48,102 bases of DNA, taken from Clostridiales bacterium NK3B98 (GTDB taxonomy: Bacteria; Bacillota; Clostridia; Oscillospirales; Oscillospiraceae). The stretch lies in contig ATWA01000015.1 of the NCBI GenBank assembly GCA_000421005.1, forward strand, positions 1 through 48,102, read 5' to 3'. Below, one piece after another: positions 41,919-48,102 of this stretch (within the stretch, counting starts at the first letter, position 1; every line of letters begins with the position of its first letter). Position numbers and translations under genes: made by a program. Below the pieces are notes generated by a model. The model was not told where the DNA came from, ran no database searches, and worked only from the letters and a program-made list of their open reading frames with translations.

Positions 41919-44900
41919 ATGGTTGTCAGAAAAAAGAAATCCATGGACGCCAACAATGCGGCCGCATGGGTATCCTATGCGTTCACCGAGGTTGCTGGCA
42001 TCTACCCCATCACCCCCTCCAGCCCCATGGCTGACTATGTCGACCAGTGGGCCGCTCAGGGTCAGAAGAACATCTTCGGCAACACCGTCAAGGTGATCGA
42101 GATGCAGTCCGAGGCCGGCGCTGCCGGCACCGTCCACGGCTCTCTGGCCGCCGGTGCTCTCACCACCACCTACACCGCCTCTCAGGGCCTGCTGCTGATG
42201 ATCCCCAATCTGTACAAGATTGCCGGCGAGCTGCTGCCTGGCGTGCTCCATGTGGCCGCCCGTGCCCTGACCACTCAGGCGCTGAACATCTTCGGTGACC
42301 ACGAGGACGTGATGGCCTGCCGTCAGACCGGCTTTGCCATGCTGGCAGAGTCCAACCCCCAGGAGGTTATGGACCTGGCTCCTGTGGCCCATCTGGCTGC
42401 CATCGAGGGCCGTGTTCCCTTCCTGAACTTCTTCGACGGTTTCCGTACCTCTCACGAGATCCAGAAGCTCTCCGTGTGGGACTACAAGGATCTGGCTGAG
42501 ATGGTGGACATGGACGCAGTCAAGGCCTTCCGTGACCACGCCCTGAACCCCAACCACGGCGTCACCCGGGGCTCCCACGAGAACGACGATATCTTCTTCC
42601 AGCATCGTGAGGCCTGCAACAAGTACTATGATGCTCTGCCCGCTATCGTGGACAAGTACTTTGCCATGATTAACGAGCGTCTGGGCACCAACTACGCCGC
42701 CTTCAACTACTACGGCGCAGAGGATGCCGAGAACATCATCATCGCCATCGGCTCCATCAACGACGTGATGAGCGAAGTGGTGGACTACAAGGTCGCCCGT
42801 GGCGAAAAGGTGGGTATGATCAACGTCCACCTGTATCGTCCCTTCTCCGCCGAGCGTCTGCTGGCAGCCATCCCCGCTACCTGCAAGAAGATCGCTGTTC
42901 TGGACCGCACCAAGGAGCCCGGCGCTCTGGGCGAGCCTCTGTATCTGGACGTGGTCACCGCTCTGGCTGCTGCCGGCAAGAACGACATCAAGGTCATCGG
43001 CGGCCGTTACGGTCTGGGTTCCAAGGACACCAAGCCCGCTTCCGTGTTTGCTGTGTACAAGGAGCTGGAAAAGGACGAGCCCAAGACCCATTTCACCGTG
43101 GGCATCGTGGACGACGTCACCTATCTCTCCCTGCCTGAGGAGCCGGCACCCAACACCGCCGCTGAGGGCACGGTTGAGGTCAAGTTCTGGGGTCTGGGCG
43201 GCGACGGCACCGTGGGCGCCAACAAGAACTCCATCAAGATCATCGGCGACCATACCGACAAGTATGTTCAGGCATACTTCCAGTATGACTCCAAGAAGAC
43301 CGGCGGCGTCACCGTCAGCCACCTGCGCTTTGGCGACAAGCCCATCCGCAGCCCCTACTACATCAACAAGGCTGACTTTGTGGCCTGCCACAACCCCAGC
43401 TATATCACCAAGCACTTCCCCATTGTCAACGACATCAAGGACGGCGGCACCTTCCTGATCAACTGCCAGTGGAGCTTCGAGGAGCTGGAGCATCACCTCT
43501 CCGCCGAGGCAAAGAAGTATATGTACGATCATAAGATCAACCTGTACACCATCAACGCCATTGACCTGGCACAGAAGGTGGGCATGGGCAAGCGCACCAA
43601 CACCGTGCTGCAGTCCGCCTTCTTCGCTCTGGCTGGCGTGCTGCCCGCCGATGAGGCCATCCAGTACATGAAGGACGCCGCTGAGCACTCCTACCTGAAG
43701 AAGGGCCGCGACGTGGTGGAGAAGAACTGGAACGCCATCGACGCCGGCGCTACCGCCTTCGTCAAGCATGAGATCCCCGAGAGCTGGGCAAATCCCGCTG
43801 CCGATGCCGCTCCCGCTGAGCTCACCGGCCGTGCCGACACCGTCAAGCTGGTCAAGAGCATTCTCCAGCCTGTCAACCAGATGAACGGCTACAGCCTGCC
43901 TGTCTCCGCCTTCGAGCCTCTGGCCGACGGCACCTTCCCCAACGGCGCTTCCGCCTATGAGAAGCGGGGCGTTGCCGTGAACGTGGTGGAGTGGAACCCC
44001 GCCACCTGCATCCAGTGCAACCTGTGCGCCTTCTCCTGCCCCCATGCCACCATCCGCGCCTATGCGCTGGACGAGGCGGAGCTGGCTGCCGCTCCTGAGC
44101 AGATCAAGACCTGCGACTTCAAGGTCGGCAAGGGCAAGGGCGTTTACAAGTTCGCTCTGGCCGTGTCTCCTCTGGACTGCATGGGCTGCGGCGTGTGCGT
44201 GGGCAAGTGCCCCACCAAGAGCCTGACCATGGTGCCTCAGGAGTCCCAGCTGGCCGAGCAGCCCGTATTCGACTACTGCGTGGACAAGGTTACCGTGAAG
44301 GACGAGCTGGTGGACAACACCGTCAAGGGCTCCCAGTTCAAGACTCCGCTGCTGGAGTTCTCCGGCTCCTGCGCCGGCTGCGCCGAGTCCACTTACGCCC
44401 GCATCATCACTCAGCTGTTTGGCGATCGGATGTTCATCTCCAACGCCACTGGCTGCTCCTCCATCTGGGGCGGCACCGGCGCCACCTCTCCCTATACCGT
44501 CAACAAAGAGGGCAAGGGTCCCGCTTGGGCAAACTCCCTGTTTGAGGACAACGCCGAGCATGGTCTGGGTCTGTACTTCGGTCAGAAGACCATCCGTGAC
44601 TCCCTGAAGGCGAAGCTGGAGGCTATGCTTCCCAACGCCAAGGAGGACGTGAAGGCTGCCATCCAGGCATGGCTGGACACCTATGATTCCTCCGCCGACA
44701 ACCAGAAGCCCACCAAGGCTCTGATTGCCGCTCTGGAAGGCTGCGGCTGCGATTGCTCCAAGGAGATTCTGGAAAAGAAGGATTATCTGAACAAGAAGTC
44801 CTGCTGGATCTTCGGCGGCGACGGCTGGGCATACGATATCGGCTACGGCGGACTGGATCACGTTCTGGCCTCCGGCGAGGATGTGAACATCTTCGTGTTC

Positions 44901-45449
44901 GATACCGAGATCTATTCCAACACCGGCGGTCAGGCTTCCAAGTCCACCAACATCGGCGCTGTGGCGCAGTTCGCCGCTGCCGGTAAGGCCATTGCCAAGA
45001 AGAGCCTGTCTGAGATTCAGATGCAGTACGGCTATGTCTATGTGGCACAGGTGGCCATGGGCGCTGATCCCGCTCAGACCATGAAGGCCATTGTGGAGGC
45101 TGAGGCCTATCACGGTCCCTCCCTCATCATCGGCTACTCCCCCTGCGAGCTGCACTCCATCAAGGGCGGCATGACCAACTGCCAGTCCGAGATGAAGAAG
45201 GCTGTGGACTGCGGCTACTGGAACCTGTTCCGGTACAACCCCGCTCTGAAGGCAGAGGGCAAGAACCCGTTCAGCCTGGACTCCAAGGAGCCCAAGCCCG
45301 GCTATCGCGACTTCATGATGGGCGAGGCTCGCTTCTCCGCTCTGACCCGCTCCTTCCCCGAGCGTGCTGAGCAGCTCTTCCAGAAGAGTGAGGACACCGC
45401 TATGGCTCGCTATGAGCATCTGAAGAAGCTGGGAGACCTGTACGGCTAA
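41919..45449 (+). CDS. nifJ: Pyruvate:ferredoxin (flavodoxin) oxidoreductase
   Basis: PFOR oxidises pyruvate and CoA to acetyl-CoA and CO2 and reduces ferredoxin. The 1176-residue single-chain enzyme shows the N-terminal pyruvate-binding domain (VAGIYPITPSSPMADYVDQW), the EMQSEAGAAGTVHG motif, a ferredoxin domain with CIQCNLCAFSCP from residue 697 and CMGCGVCVGKCP from about 754, and the TPP domain (SGSCAGCAEST, GDGWAYDIGYGGLDH near 967 and DTEIYSNTGGQASKST). All cluster ligands are present. Start ATG 41919 has GGGAGG upstream. Codon use is more biased (CTG, AAG, GCT/GCC, CGT) than in neighbouring genes, which suggests high expression. Confidence 0.98.
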   Translation: MVVRKKKSMDANNAAAWVSYAFTEVAGIYPITPSSPMADYVDQWAAQGQKNIFGNTVKVIEMQSEAGAAGTVHGSLAAGALTTTYTASQGLLLMIPNLYKIAGELLPGVLHVAARALTTQALNIFGDHEDVMACRQTGFAMLAESNPQEVMDLAPVAHLAAIEGRVPFLNFFDGFRTSHEIQKLSVWDYKDLAEMVDMDAVKAFRDHALNPNHGVTRGSHENDDIFFQHREACNKYYDALPAIVDKYFAMINERLGTNYAAFNYYGAEDAENIIIAIGSINDVMSEVVDYKVARGEKVGMINVHLYRPFSAERLLAAIPATCKKIAVLDRTKEPGALGEPLYLDVVTALAAAGKNDIKVIGGRYGLGSKDTKPASVFAVYKELEKDEPKTHFTVGIVDDVTYLSLPEEPAPNTAAEGTVEVKFWGLGGDGTVGANKNSIKIIGDHTDKYVQAYFQYDSKKTGGVTVSHLRFGDKPIRSPYYINKADFVACHNPSYITKHFPIVNDIKDGGTFLINCQWSFEELEHHLSAEAKKYMYDHKINLYTINAIDLAQKVGMGKRTNTVLQSAFFALAGVLPADEAIQYMKDAAEHSYLKKGRDVVEKNWNAIDAGATAFVKHEIPESWANPAADAAPAELTGRADTVKLVKSILQPVNQMNGYSLPVSAFEPLADGTFPNGASAYEKRGVAVNVVEWNPATCIQCNLCAFSCPHATIRAYALDEAELAAAPEQIKTCDFKVGKGKGVYKFALAVSPLDCMGCGVCVGKCPTKSLTMVPQESQLAEQPVFDYCVDKVTVKDELVDNTVKGSQFKTPLLEFSGSCAGCAESTYARIITQLFGDRMFISNATGCSSIWGGTGATSPYTVNKEGKGPAWANSLFEDNAEHGLGLYFGQKTIRDSLKAKLEAMLPNAKEDVKAAIQAWLDTYDSSADNQKPTKALIAALEGCGCDCSKEILEKKDYLNKKSCWIFGGDGWAYDIGYGGLDHVLASGEDVNIFVFDTEIYSNTGGQASKSTNIGAVAQFAAAGKAIAKKSLSEIQMQYGYVYVAQVAMGADPAQTMKAIVEAEAYHGPSLIIGYSPCELHSIKGGMTNCQSEMKKAVDCGYWNLFRYNPALKAEGKNPFSLDSKEPKPGYRDFMMGEARFSALTRSFPERAEQLFQKSEDTAMARYEHLKKLGDLYG

Positions 45450-45480
45450 TCCGTACCCGGTTTGACAACCCAATCACACC

Positions 45481-45516
45481 ACCGCCCGCTTCCCGAAAGG
45501 GAGGCGGGCGGTTTTG
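45481..45516 (+). terminator. Intrinsic terminator after nifJ
   Basis: ACCGCCCGCTTCCC pairs with GGGAGGCGGGCGGT around GAAA, then TTTT. Confidence 0.85.
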
Positions 45517-45535
45517 CGTGGGGCACAAGCGTAAT

Positions 45536-45563
45536 AGGGGTGTGGCAAGCCGCACCCCTACAA
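45536..45563. repeat. Short palindromic repeat after nifJ
   Basis: GGGGTGTGGC-AA-GCCGCACCCCTAC hairpin, the same design as 4051-4080. Confidence 0.75.
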
Positions 45564-45598
45564 CTGTAATCTGCAAATGAAAAAAACCGAAACAACCC

Positions 45599-45627
45599 TT
45601 GACAAAACTGTATCACTGTATTATTAT
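45599..45627 (+). promoter_or_regulatory. Sigma-A promoter of the YtrA-ABC operon
   Basis: Consensus TTGACA (45599-45604), 17-bp spacer, TATTAT (45622-45627). It has the only exact consensus -35 among the protein-gene promoters found here. Confidence 0.8.
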
Positions 45628-45635
45628 CTTAATAC
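45618..45635. promoter_or_regulatory. Candidate YtrA/GntR operator over the -10
   Basis: GTATTA-TTATCT-TAATAC is a perfect inverted repeat that overlaps the -10 element, suited to autorepression by the first gene. Confidence 0.55.
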
Positions 45636-45658
45636 AACAACAGAAAGGAGTGACCCAA

Positions 45659-46018
45659 ATGGCATGGAGCTTTACCTCTGACGCTCCCATTTACGCACAG
45701 GCTGCCCGGGTCATCAAGCTGCGCATTCTGAAAGGGGACTACCCGCCTGGCGGGACGGTGCCCTCGGTGCGTGATTTGGCGCAGGAGGCGGCAGTGAATC
45801 CCAACACCATGCAGCGTGCCCTGTCCCTGCTGGAATCGGAGGGGCTGCTCACCACCCAGCGCACCGCCGGACGGCGGGTCACCGAGGAACAGGAGCGCAT
45901 CACCCATCTGCGCCGGGAGATGGCGGAGACGGTGATTGAGGAATGCCGCAGCCGTCTCACCGAGCTGGGCTATACGGCGGAGGACATCCGCCGCATCTGG
46001 AAGGAGGAATTCCAATGA
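45659..46018 (+). CDS. GntR-family regulator, YtrA subfamily
   Basis: This 119-residue regulator has the short YtrA form: a GntR winged helix (PIYAQAARVIKLRILKGDYP, then PSVRDLAQEAAVNPNTMQRAL and LLTTQRTAGRRVT) and a small C-terminal helical part without a large ligand domain. In Bacillus YtrA controls an ABC operon that responds to cell-wall antibiotics. Start ATG 45659 has AAAGGAG upstream. Its stop overlaps the next start (ATGA). Confidence 0.93.
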   Translation: MAWSFTSDAPIYAQAARVIKLRILKGDYPPGGTVPSVRDLAQEAAVNPNTMQRALSLLESEGLLTTQRTAGRRVTEEQERITHLRREMAETVIEECRSRLTELGYTAEDIRRIWKEEFQ

Positions 46019-46728
46019 GCGAGCAAAACACCGCCCCGGTGCTGGAAATTCAGGGGCTGACCAAACGCTATGGCATCAAGCCGGTGCTCAAGGGCATTGA
46101 CCTGACCCTCTCCGGCGGCAAAATCGTGGGTCTGCTGGGACCCAACGGGGTAGGCAAGACCACCCTCATCAAAATCATCTCCGGTCTGCTCACCCCCAGC
46201 GAGGGCAGCGTCACGGTGGCAGGCCGTCCCATCGGGGCGGAGAGCAAGGCGCTGGTGAGCTATCTCCCGGAGCGCACCTATCTGGCGGATTGGATGCGGG
46301 TAGGGGACGCAGTGGAGCTGTTTGCCGACTTCTACGCCGACTTCGACCCCAACCGTGCCATGGAGATGCTGGAGCGGCTGCATGTAAACCCGGAGGAGCG
46401 GTTCAAGACCCTGTCCAAAGGCACCCGGGAAAAGGTACAGCTGGTGCTGGTGATGAGCCGCAAGGCGCTGCTGTATGTGCTGGACGAACCCATCGGCGGG
46501 GTGGACCCGGCGGCGAGGGATTACATTCTCTCCACCATCCTCACCAACTACAACGAAAACGGCACCATCCTCATCTCCACCCACCTGATTTCTGACGTGG
46601 AGAGCGTGCTGGATGAGGTGGTGTTCCTGAAAGACGGGCAGATTTTCCTCCACGATACGGTGGACCACATCCGGGAGGAACAGGGCAAGAGCGTAGACGG
46701 ATTGTTCCGGGAGGTGTTCCAATGCTGA
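46015..46728 (+). CDS. ABC transporter ATP-binding protein (YtrB-like)
   Basis: This 237-residue ATPase has Walker A GPNGVGKTTL, signature SKGTREKVQL (the usual SGG is SKG), Walker B LLYVLDEPIGGVDP and the HLISD switch. The signature variant SKGTREK is usual for this family. Start overlaps the ytrA-like stop by 4 bp and has AGGAGG upstream. It pairs with the following permease. Confidence 0.94.
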   Translation: MSEQNTAPVLEIQGLTKRYGIKPVLKGIDLTLSGGKIVGLLGPNGVGKTTLIKIISGLLTPSEGSVTVAGRPIGAESKALVSYLPERTYLADWMRVGDAVELFADFYADFDPNRAMEMLERLHVNPEERFKTLSKGTREKVQLVLVMSRKALLYVLDEPIGGVDPAARDYILSTILTNYNENGTILISTHLISDVESVLDEVVFLKDGQIFLHDTVDHIREEQGKSVDGLFREVFQC

Positions 46729-47531
46729 GCAAGCTGCTGAAATACGAGTTCAAAGCCTCGGCGCGGATTTTTGCCGTGGTGTATCTGGGCATTTTCGGCC
46801 TGTGCCTCAGTCTGGGGCTGTATATGCTGGCCTCCGCCGAGGTGGGGGAGGACTATGTGTCGTATCATCGGGATATGGTGGGCACGGTGCTGATGATGGT
46901 CACCGGGCTGTTTCTGGGGGCGGCGGTGATTATCACCACGGTGGTGAATCTCCGGCGGTTCTATCAGGGGCTCTACCGGGACGAGGGCTATCTCATCCAC
47001 ACCCTGCCTGTCCAGCCCTGGCAGATTCTGGCCTCCAAGCTGATTCCCGCTGTGGTGTGGACGGTGGCCACTATGGTGGTCATGGGCTGCTCGCTGCTGC
47101 TCACCGTAGTCATTAGCAATCAGGTGACACTGAAGGAATTCTTTGCTGCCGTGGGGGAGTTCCTTGCGGACATGACAGAGCAACACCTGTGGGGCACCTA
47201 TCTGCTGGTTTGCGTTCTGGGACTGGCCGAATTGGCCGCCACCATATTGCAGGTCTACGCCGCCATTTCGCTGGGGCAGATGTCCACCCGGCGGCGGGTG
47301 GCGTCTGCCATCGCCATCTGGTTCGGCATGACCACCCTGCAGGGCTTTCTGGCAAACATTCTGGGCGGGAGCCTGATGTACTATGCGGTGGACTATGTGT
47401 TCGCCCCCTACTATGAGCGGTTCACCGGAACCCCCTCCCTCCTGCTGATGATCGGCACCTCTCTGGTCTGGTGTGCGGTCTATTGGGCGGTGAACCAGTG
47501 GGTCATCACCCGGAAGCTGAATCTGGAATAA
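46722..47531 (+). CDS. ABC transporter permease
   Basis: This 269-residue protein has about six hydrophobic segments (ASARIFAVVYLGIFGLCLSL, VLMMVTGLFLGAAVIITTVV, PAVVWTVATMVVMGCSLLLT and three more). An LPVQPWQILASKL cytoplasmic loop is typical of ABC-2-like permeases next to YtrA-type regulators. It overlaps the ATPase gene by 7 bp and ends the operon. Substrate unknown; export of a lantibiotic-like or cell-wall compound is possible by analogy. Confidence 0.88.
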   Translation: MLSKLLKYEFKASARIFAVVYLGIFGLCLSLGLYMLASAEVGEDYVSYHRDMVGTVLMMVTGLFLGAAVIITTVVNLRRFYQGLYRDEGYLIHTLPVQPWQILASKLIPAVVWTVATMVVMGCSLLLTVVISNQVTLKEFFAAVGEFLADMTEQHLWGTYLLVCVLGLAELAATILQVYAAISLGQMSTRRRVASAIAIWFGMTTLQGFLANILGGSLMYYAVDYVFAPYYERFTGTPSLLLMIGTSLVWCAVYWAVNQWVITRKLNLE

Positions 47532-47539
47532 ACAGGTCA

Positions 47540-47568
47540 TTGACAGACCGAGGAGAACATATTACAAT
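47540..47568 (+). promoter_or_regulatory. Promoter of the type I antitoxin RNA
   Basis: TTGACA (47540-47545), 17-bp spacer, TACAAT (47563-47568). Confidence 0.75.
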
Positions 47569-47574
47569 ATAAGA

Positions 47575-47663
47575 ACAAGGGTGCTATCCCGCAAACGGTT
47601 AGCCCTCGCCTGTTACGAAAGAAGTAACCGCCAAGTGGCTAGCCGGGCGGTTACTTCTTTTTA
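47575..47663 (+). ncRNA. Candidate type I antitoxin RNA
   Basis: A transcript of about 90 nt runs from the TACAAT promoter to a strong terminator hairpin. It overlaps the 3' end of the minus-strand holin-like toxin frame, so it is antisense to it. The 5' part (GGGTGCTATCC...GGTTAGCCC) is self-complementary and resembles the 5' part of the toxin mRNA (GGTGCTATCC...GGTTATCCC). This design fits Fst/TxpA/holin-like type I systems. Confidence 0.65.
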
Positions 47664-47666
47664 TCG
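47618..47666. terminator. Terminator shared by antitoxin RNA and toxin mRNA
   Basis: AAAGAAGTAACCGCC pairs with GGCGGTTACTTCTTT, followed by TTAT on the plus strand. The toxin stop codon lies in the hairpin. Confidence 0.8.
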
Positions 47667-47907
47667 TTAAAGTACGCGAGGATCATACCGACGAGGGTAA
47701 TGAGAACCAACGTATACTGAAGGAACCACTGAACAAATCAAGCTACGGCGTCTGAGCGGTCTGTTTTCTGCCATCCGGGTCTAAAATCCCTTGAAATACG
47801 TCGGTATTCCTGCGGTCTTTTATCCCCGGCTGACAAAAAACATCCTCGCTCATCCATCCGAGAGATTTATTCAGTGTTTCCTGAAACAGTTCAGCGTATG
47901 TTACCAT
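47651..47907 (-). pseudogene. Holin-like toxin gene split by a small inserted element
   Basis: The 5' piece (from ATG 47907, GAGGGGGTG upstream) encodes MVTYAELF and part of the next codon. The 3' piece, beyond 47720, encodes QYTLVLITLVGMILA-YFNDKKK and ends at TAA 47653-47651. Between them is a 162-bp element with terminal inverted repeats. Removing the element and one GA copy gives a single in-frame peptide of 30 residues, with an MVTY start, one hydrophobic segment and a basic end, exactly the pattern of the putative holin-like toxin (Hol_Tox) family. As the sequence stands, reading from the ATG gives a hybrid 54-residue frame lacking the membrane segment, so the toxin is probably inactive. 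Confidence 0.8.
47721..47882. mobile_element. 162-bp MITE-like element with 19-bp inverted repeats
   Basis: The left end AGGAACCACTGAACAAATC (47721-47739) and the inverse of the right end (47882-47864), AGGAAACACTGAATAAATC, match at 17 of 19 positions. GA occurs on both sides (47719-47720 and 47883-47884), consistent with a 2-bp target duplication. The element has no transposase and is too small for one, so it would have moved with a helper in trans. The ends remind me of IS5/IS1182-type termini, but that is memory only. Confidence 0.75.
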
Positions 47908-48001
47908 ATCGCCGCACCCCCTCTCGTAAGGGGGTGAAAAAGAAGGATCACCCCCCGAAAATAGAGGGATAACCGCCTGCTGTTTGGATAGCACCTTTGT
48001 C

Positions 48002-48030
48002 ATTCTACCAGAGCAAAGTCTGTAATGCAA
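48002..48030 (-). promoter_or_regulatory. Promoter of the toxin mRNA
   Basis: Minus strand -35 TTGCAT (48030-48025), 17-bp spacer, -10 TAGAAT (48007-48002); predicted 5' leader of about 88 nt. Confidence 0.65.
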
Positions 48031-48056
48031 CAAAGATTATGCCGCTTCTTGCCCTT

Positions 48057-48085
48057 TTGACAAAGGGCAATTCCTGTGCTATGAT
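48057..48085 (+). promoter_or_regulatory. Sigma-A promoter near the right edge
   Basis: TTGACA (48057-48062), 17-bp spacer, TATGAT (48080-48085). It points out of the window; its gene is not visible. Confidence 0.7.
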
Positions 48086-48102
48086 ACACCCATCAAAATT
48101 TG

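Noticed and set aside
41898-45473. 1191-codon open frame antisense to nifJ
   Set aside because: It is a shadow of nifJ codon bias (His/Gly/Leu/Val-rich), has no ribosome binding site and no family motif, while the plus-strand frame is a complete PFOR.
1-48102. tRNA or rRNA genes
   Set aside because: No cloverleaf with a TTCRA-type T-arm or rRNA core sequence was noticed in any intergenic region.

Overview
The window looks like chromosomal DNA from a high-GC, spore-forming anaerobe of the Clostridia, most likely an Oscillospiraceae gut bacterium of the Flavonifractor / Lawsonibacter / Oscillibacter type. The grounds are a Spo0A gene, pyruvate:ferredoxin oxidoreductase plus phosphotransacetylase, the Firmicutes rimP-nusA-ylxR-ylxQ-infB-rbfA order, AGGAGG ribosome binding sites almost everywhere, and GC-rich codon use. 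No plasmid or intact phage module is seen.

Layout. (1) 1-1.2 kb: the 3' end of a NuoC-like subunit gene, a mosaic repeat block and a small Ntn-hydrolase-like gene. (2) 1.2-10.4 kb, minus strand: a transcription/translation operon rimP-nusA-ylxR-ylxQ-infB-rbfA-nrnA-truB-ribF-fliB, with a promoter and an attenuator-like hairpin in front of rimP. (3) 10.6-16.8 kb: one small orphan gene, then a four-gene minus-strand cell-surface polymer cassette (TarI/IspD-type cytidylyltransferase, acyltransferase 3, glycerophosphotransferase with an N-terminal GT2-like domain, extended SDR). (4) 17.2-22.5 kb: a MarR-controlled heterodimeric ABC exporter and an AraC regulator. (5) 22.46-22.81 kb: a gene-free gap with four tandem DnaA-box-like 9-mers, close to the point where gene direction changes from mostly minus to largely plus. 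(6) 22.8-32.3 kb: FAD protein, CPBP protease, tadA, murI, DUF1934, a small protein resembling an arginyl-tRNA synthetase without its catalytic core, and a response regulator / histidine kinase / HtrA cluster. (7) 32.3-36 kb: pta with a Rex-like site, an AT-richer patch with a PBECR2-type nuclease-fold gene and a promoter-to-terminator noncoding transcript, then lepA. (8) 36.4-41.7 kb: spo0A with a cluster of Spo0A boxes, slipin + NfeD, the YifB/ComM AAA+ protein and a DUF975 membrane protein. (9) 41.9-45.4 kb: nifJ (PFOR). (10) 45.6-47.5 kb: a YtrA-type GntR/ABC operon. (11) 47.5-48.1 kb: a type I toxin-antitoxin locus whose holin-like toxin reading frame is split by a 162-bp element with 19-bp terminal inverted repeats; removing the element and one GA restores a complete 30-residue toxin.

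How the parts fit. pta and nifJ are the two halves of pyruvate to acetyl-phosphate conversion; pta carries a good Rex-like operator and nifJ a weak one, which would tie both to NADH/NAD state. spo0A and its boxes suggest autoregulation of sporulation. The surface-polymer cassette, the sensor kinase/HtrA set and the slipin/NfeD pair are envelope functions. Three related mosaic repeat blocks (0.2, 16.9 and 36.1 kb) and seven short palindromic repeats punctuate gene borders.

All calls come from reading the sequence and from family knowledge; no database search was run.
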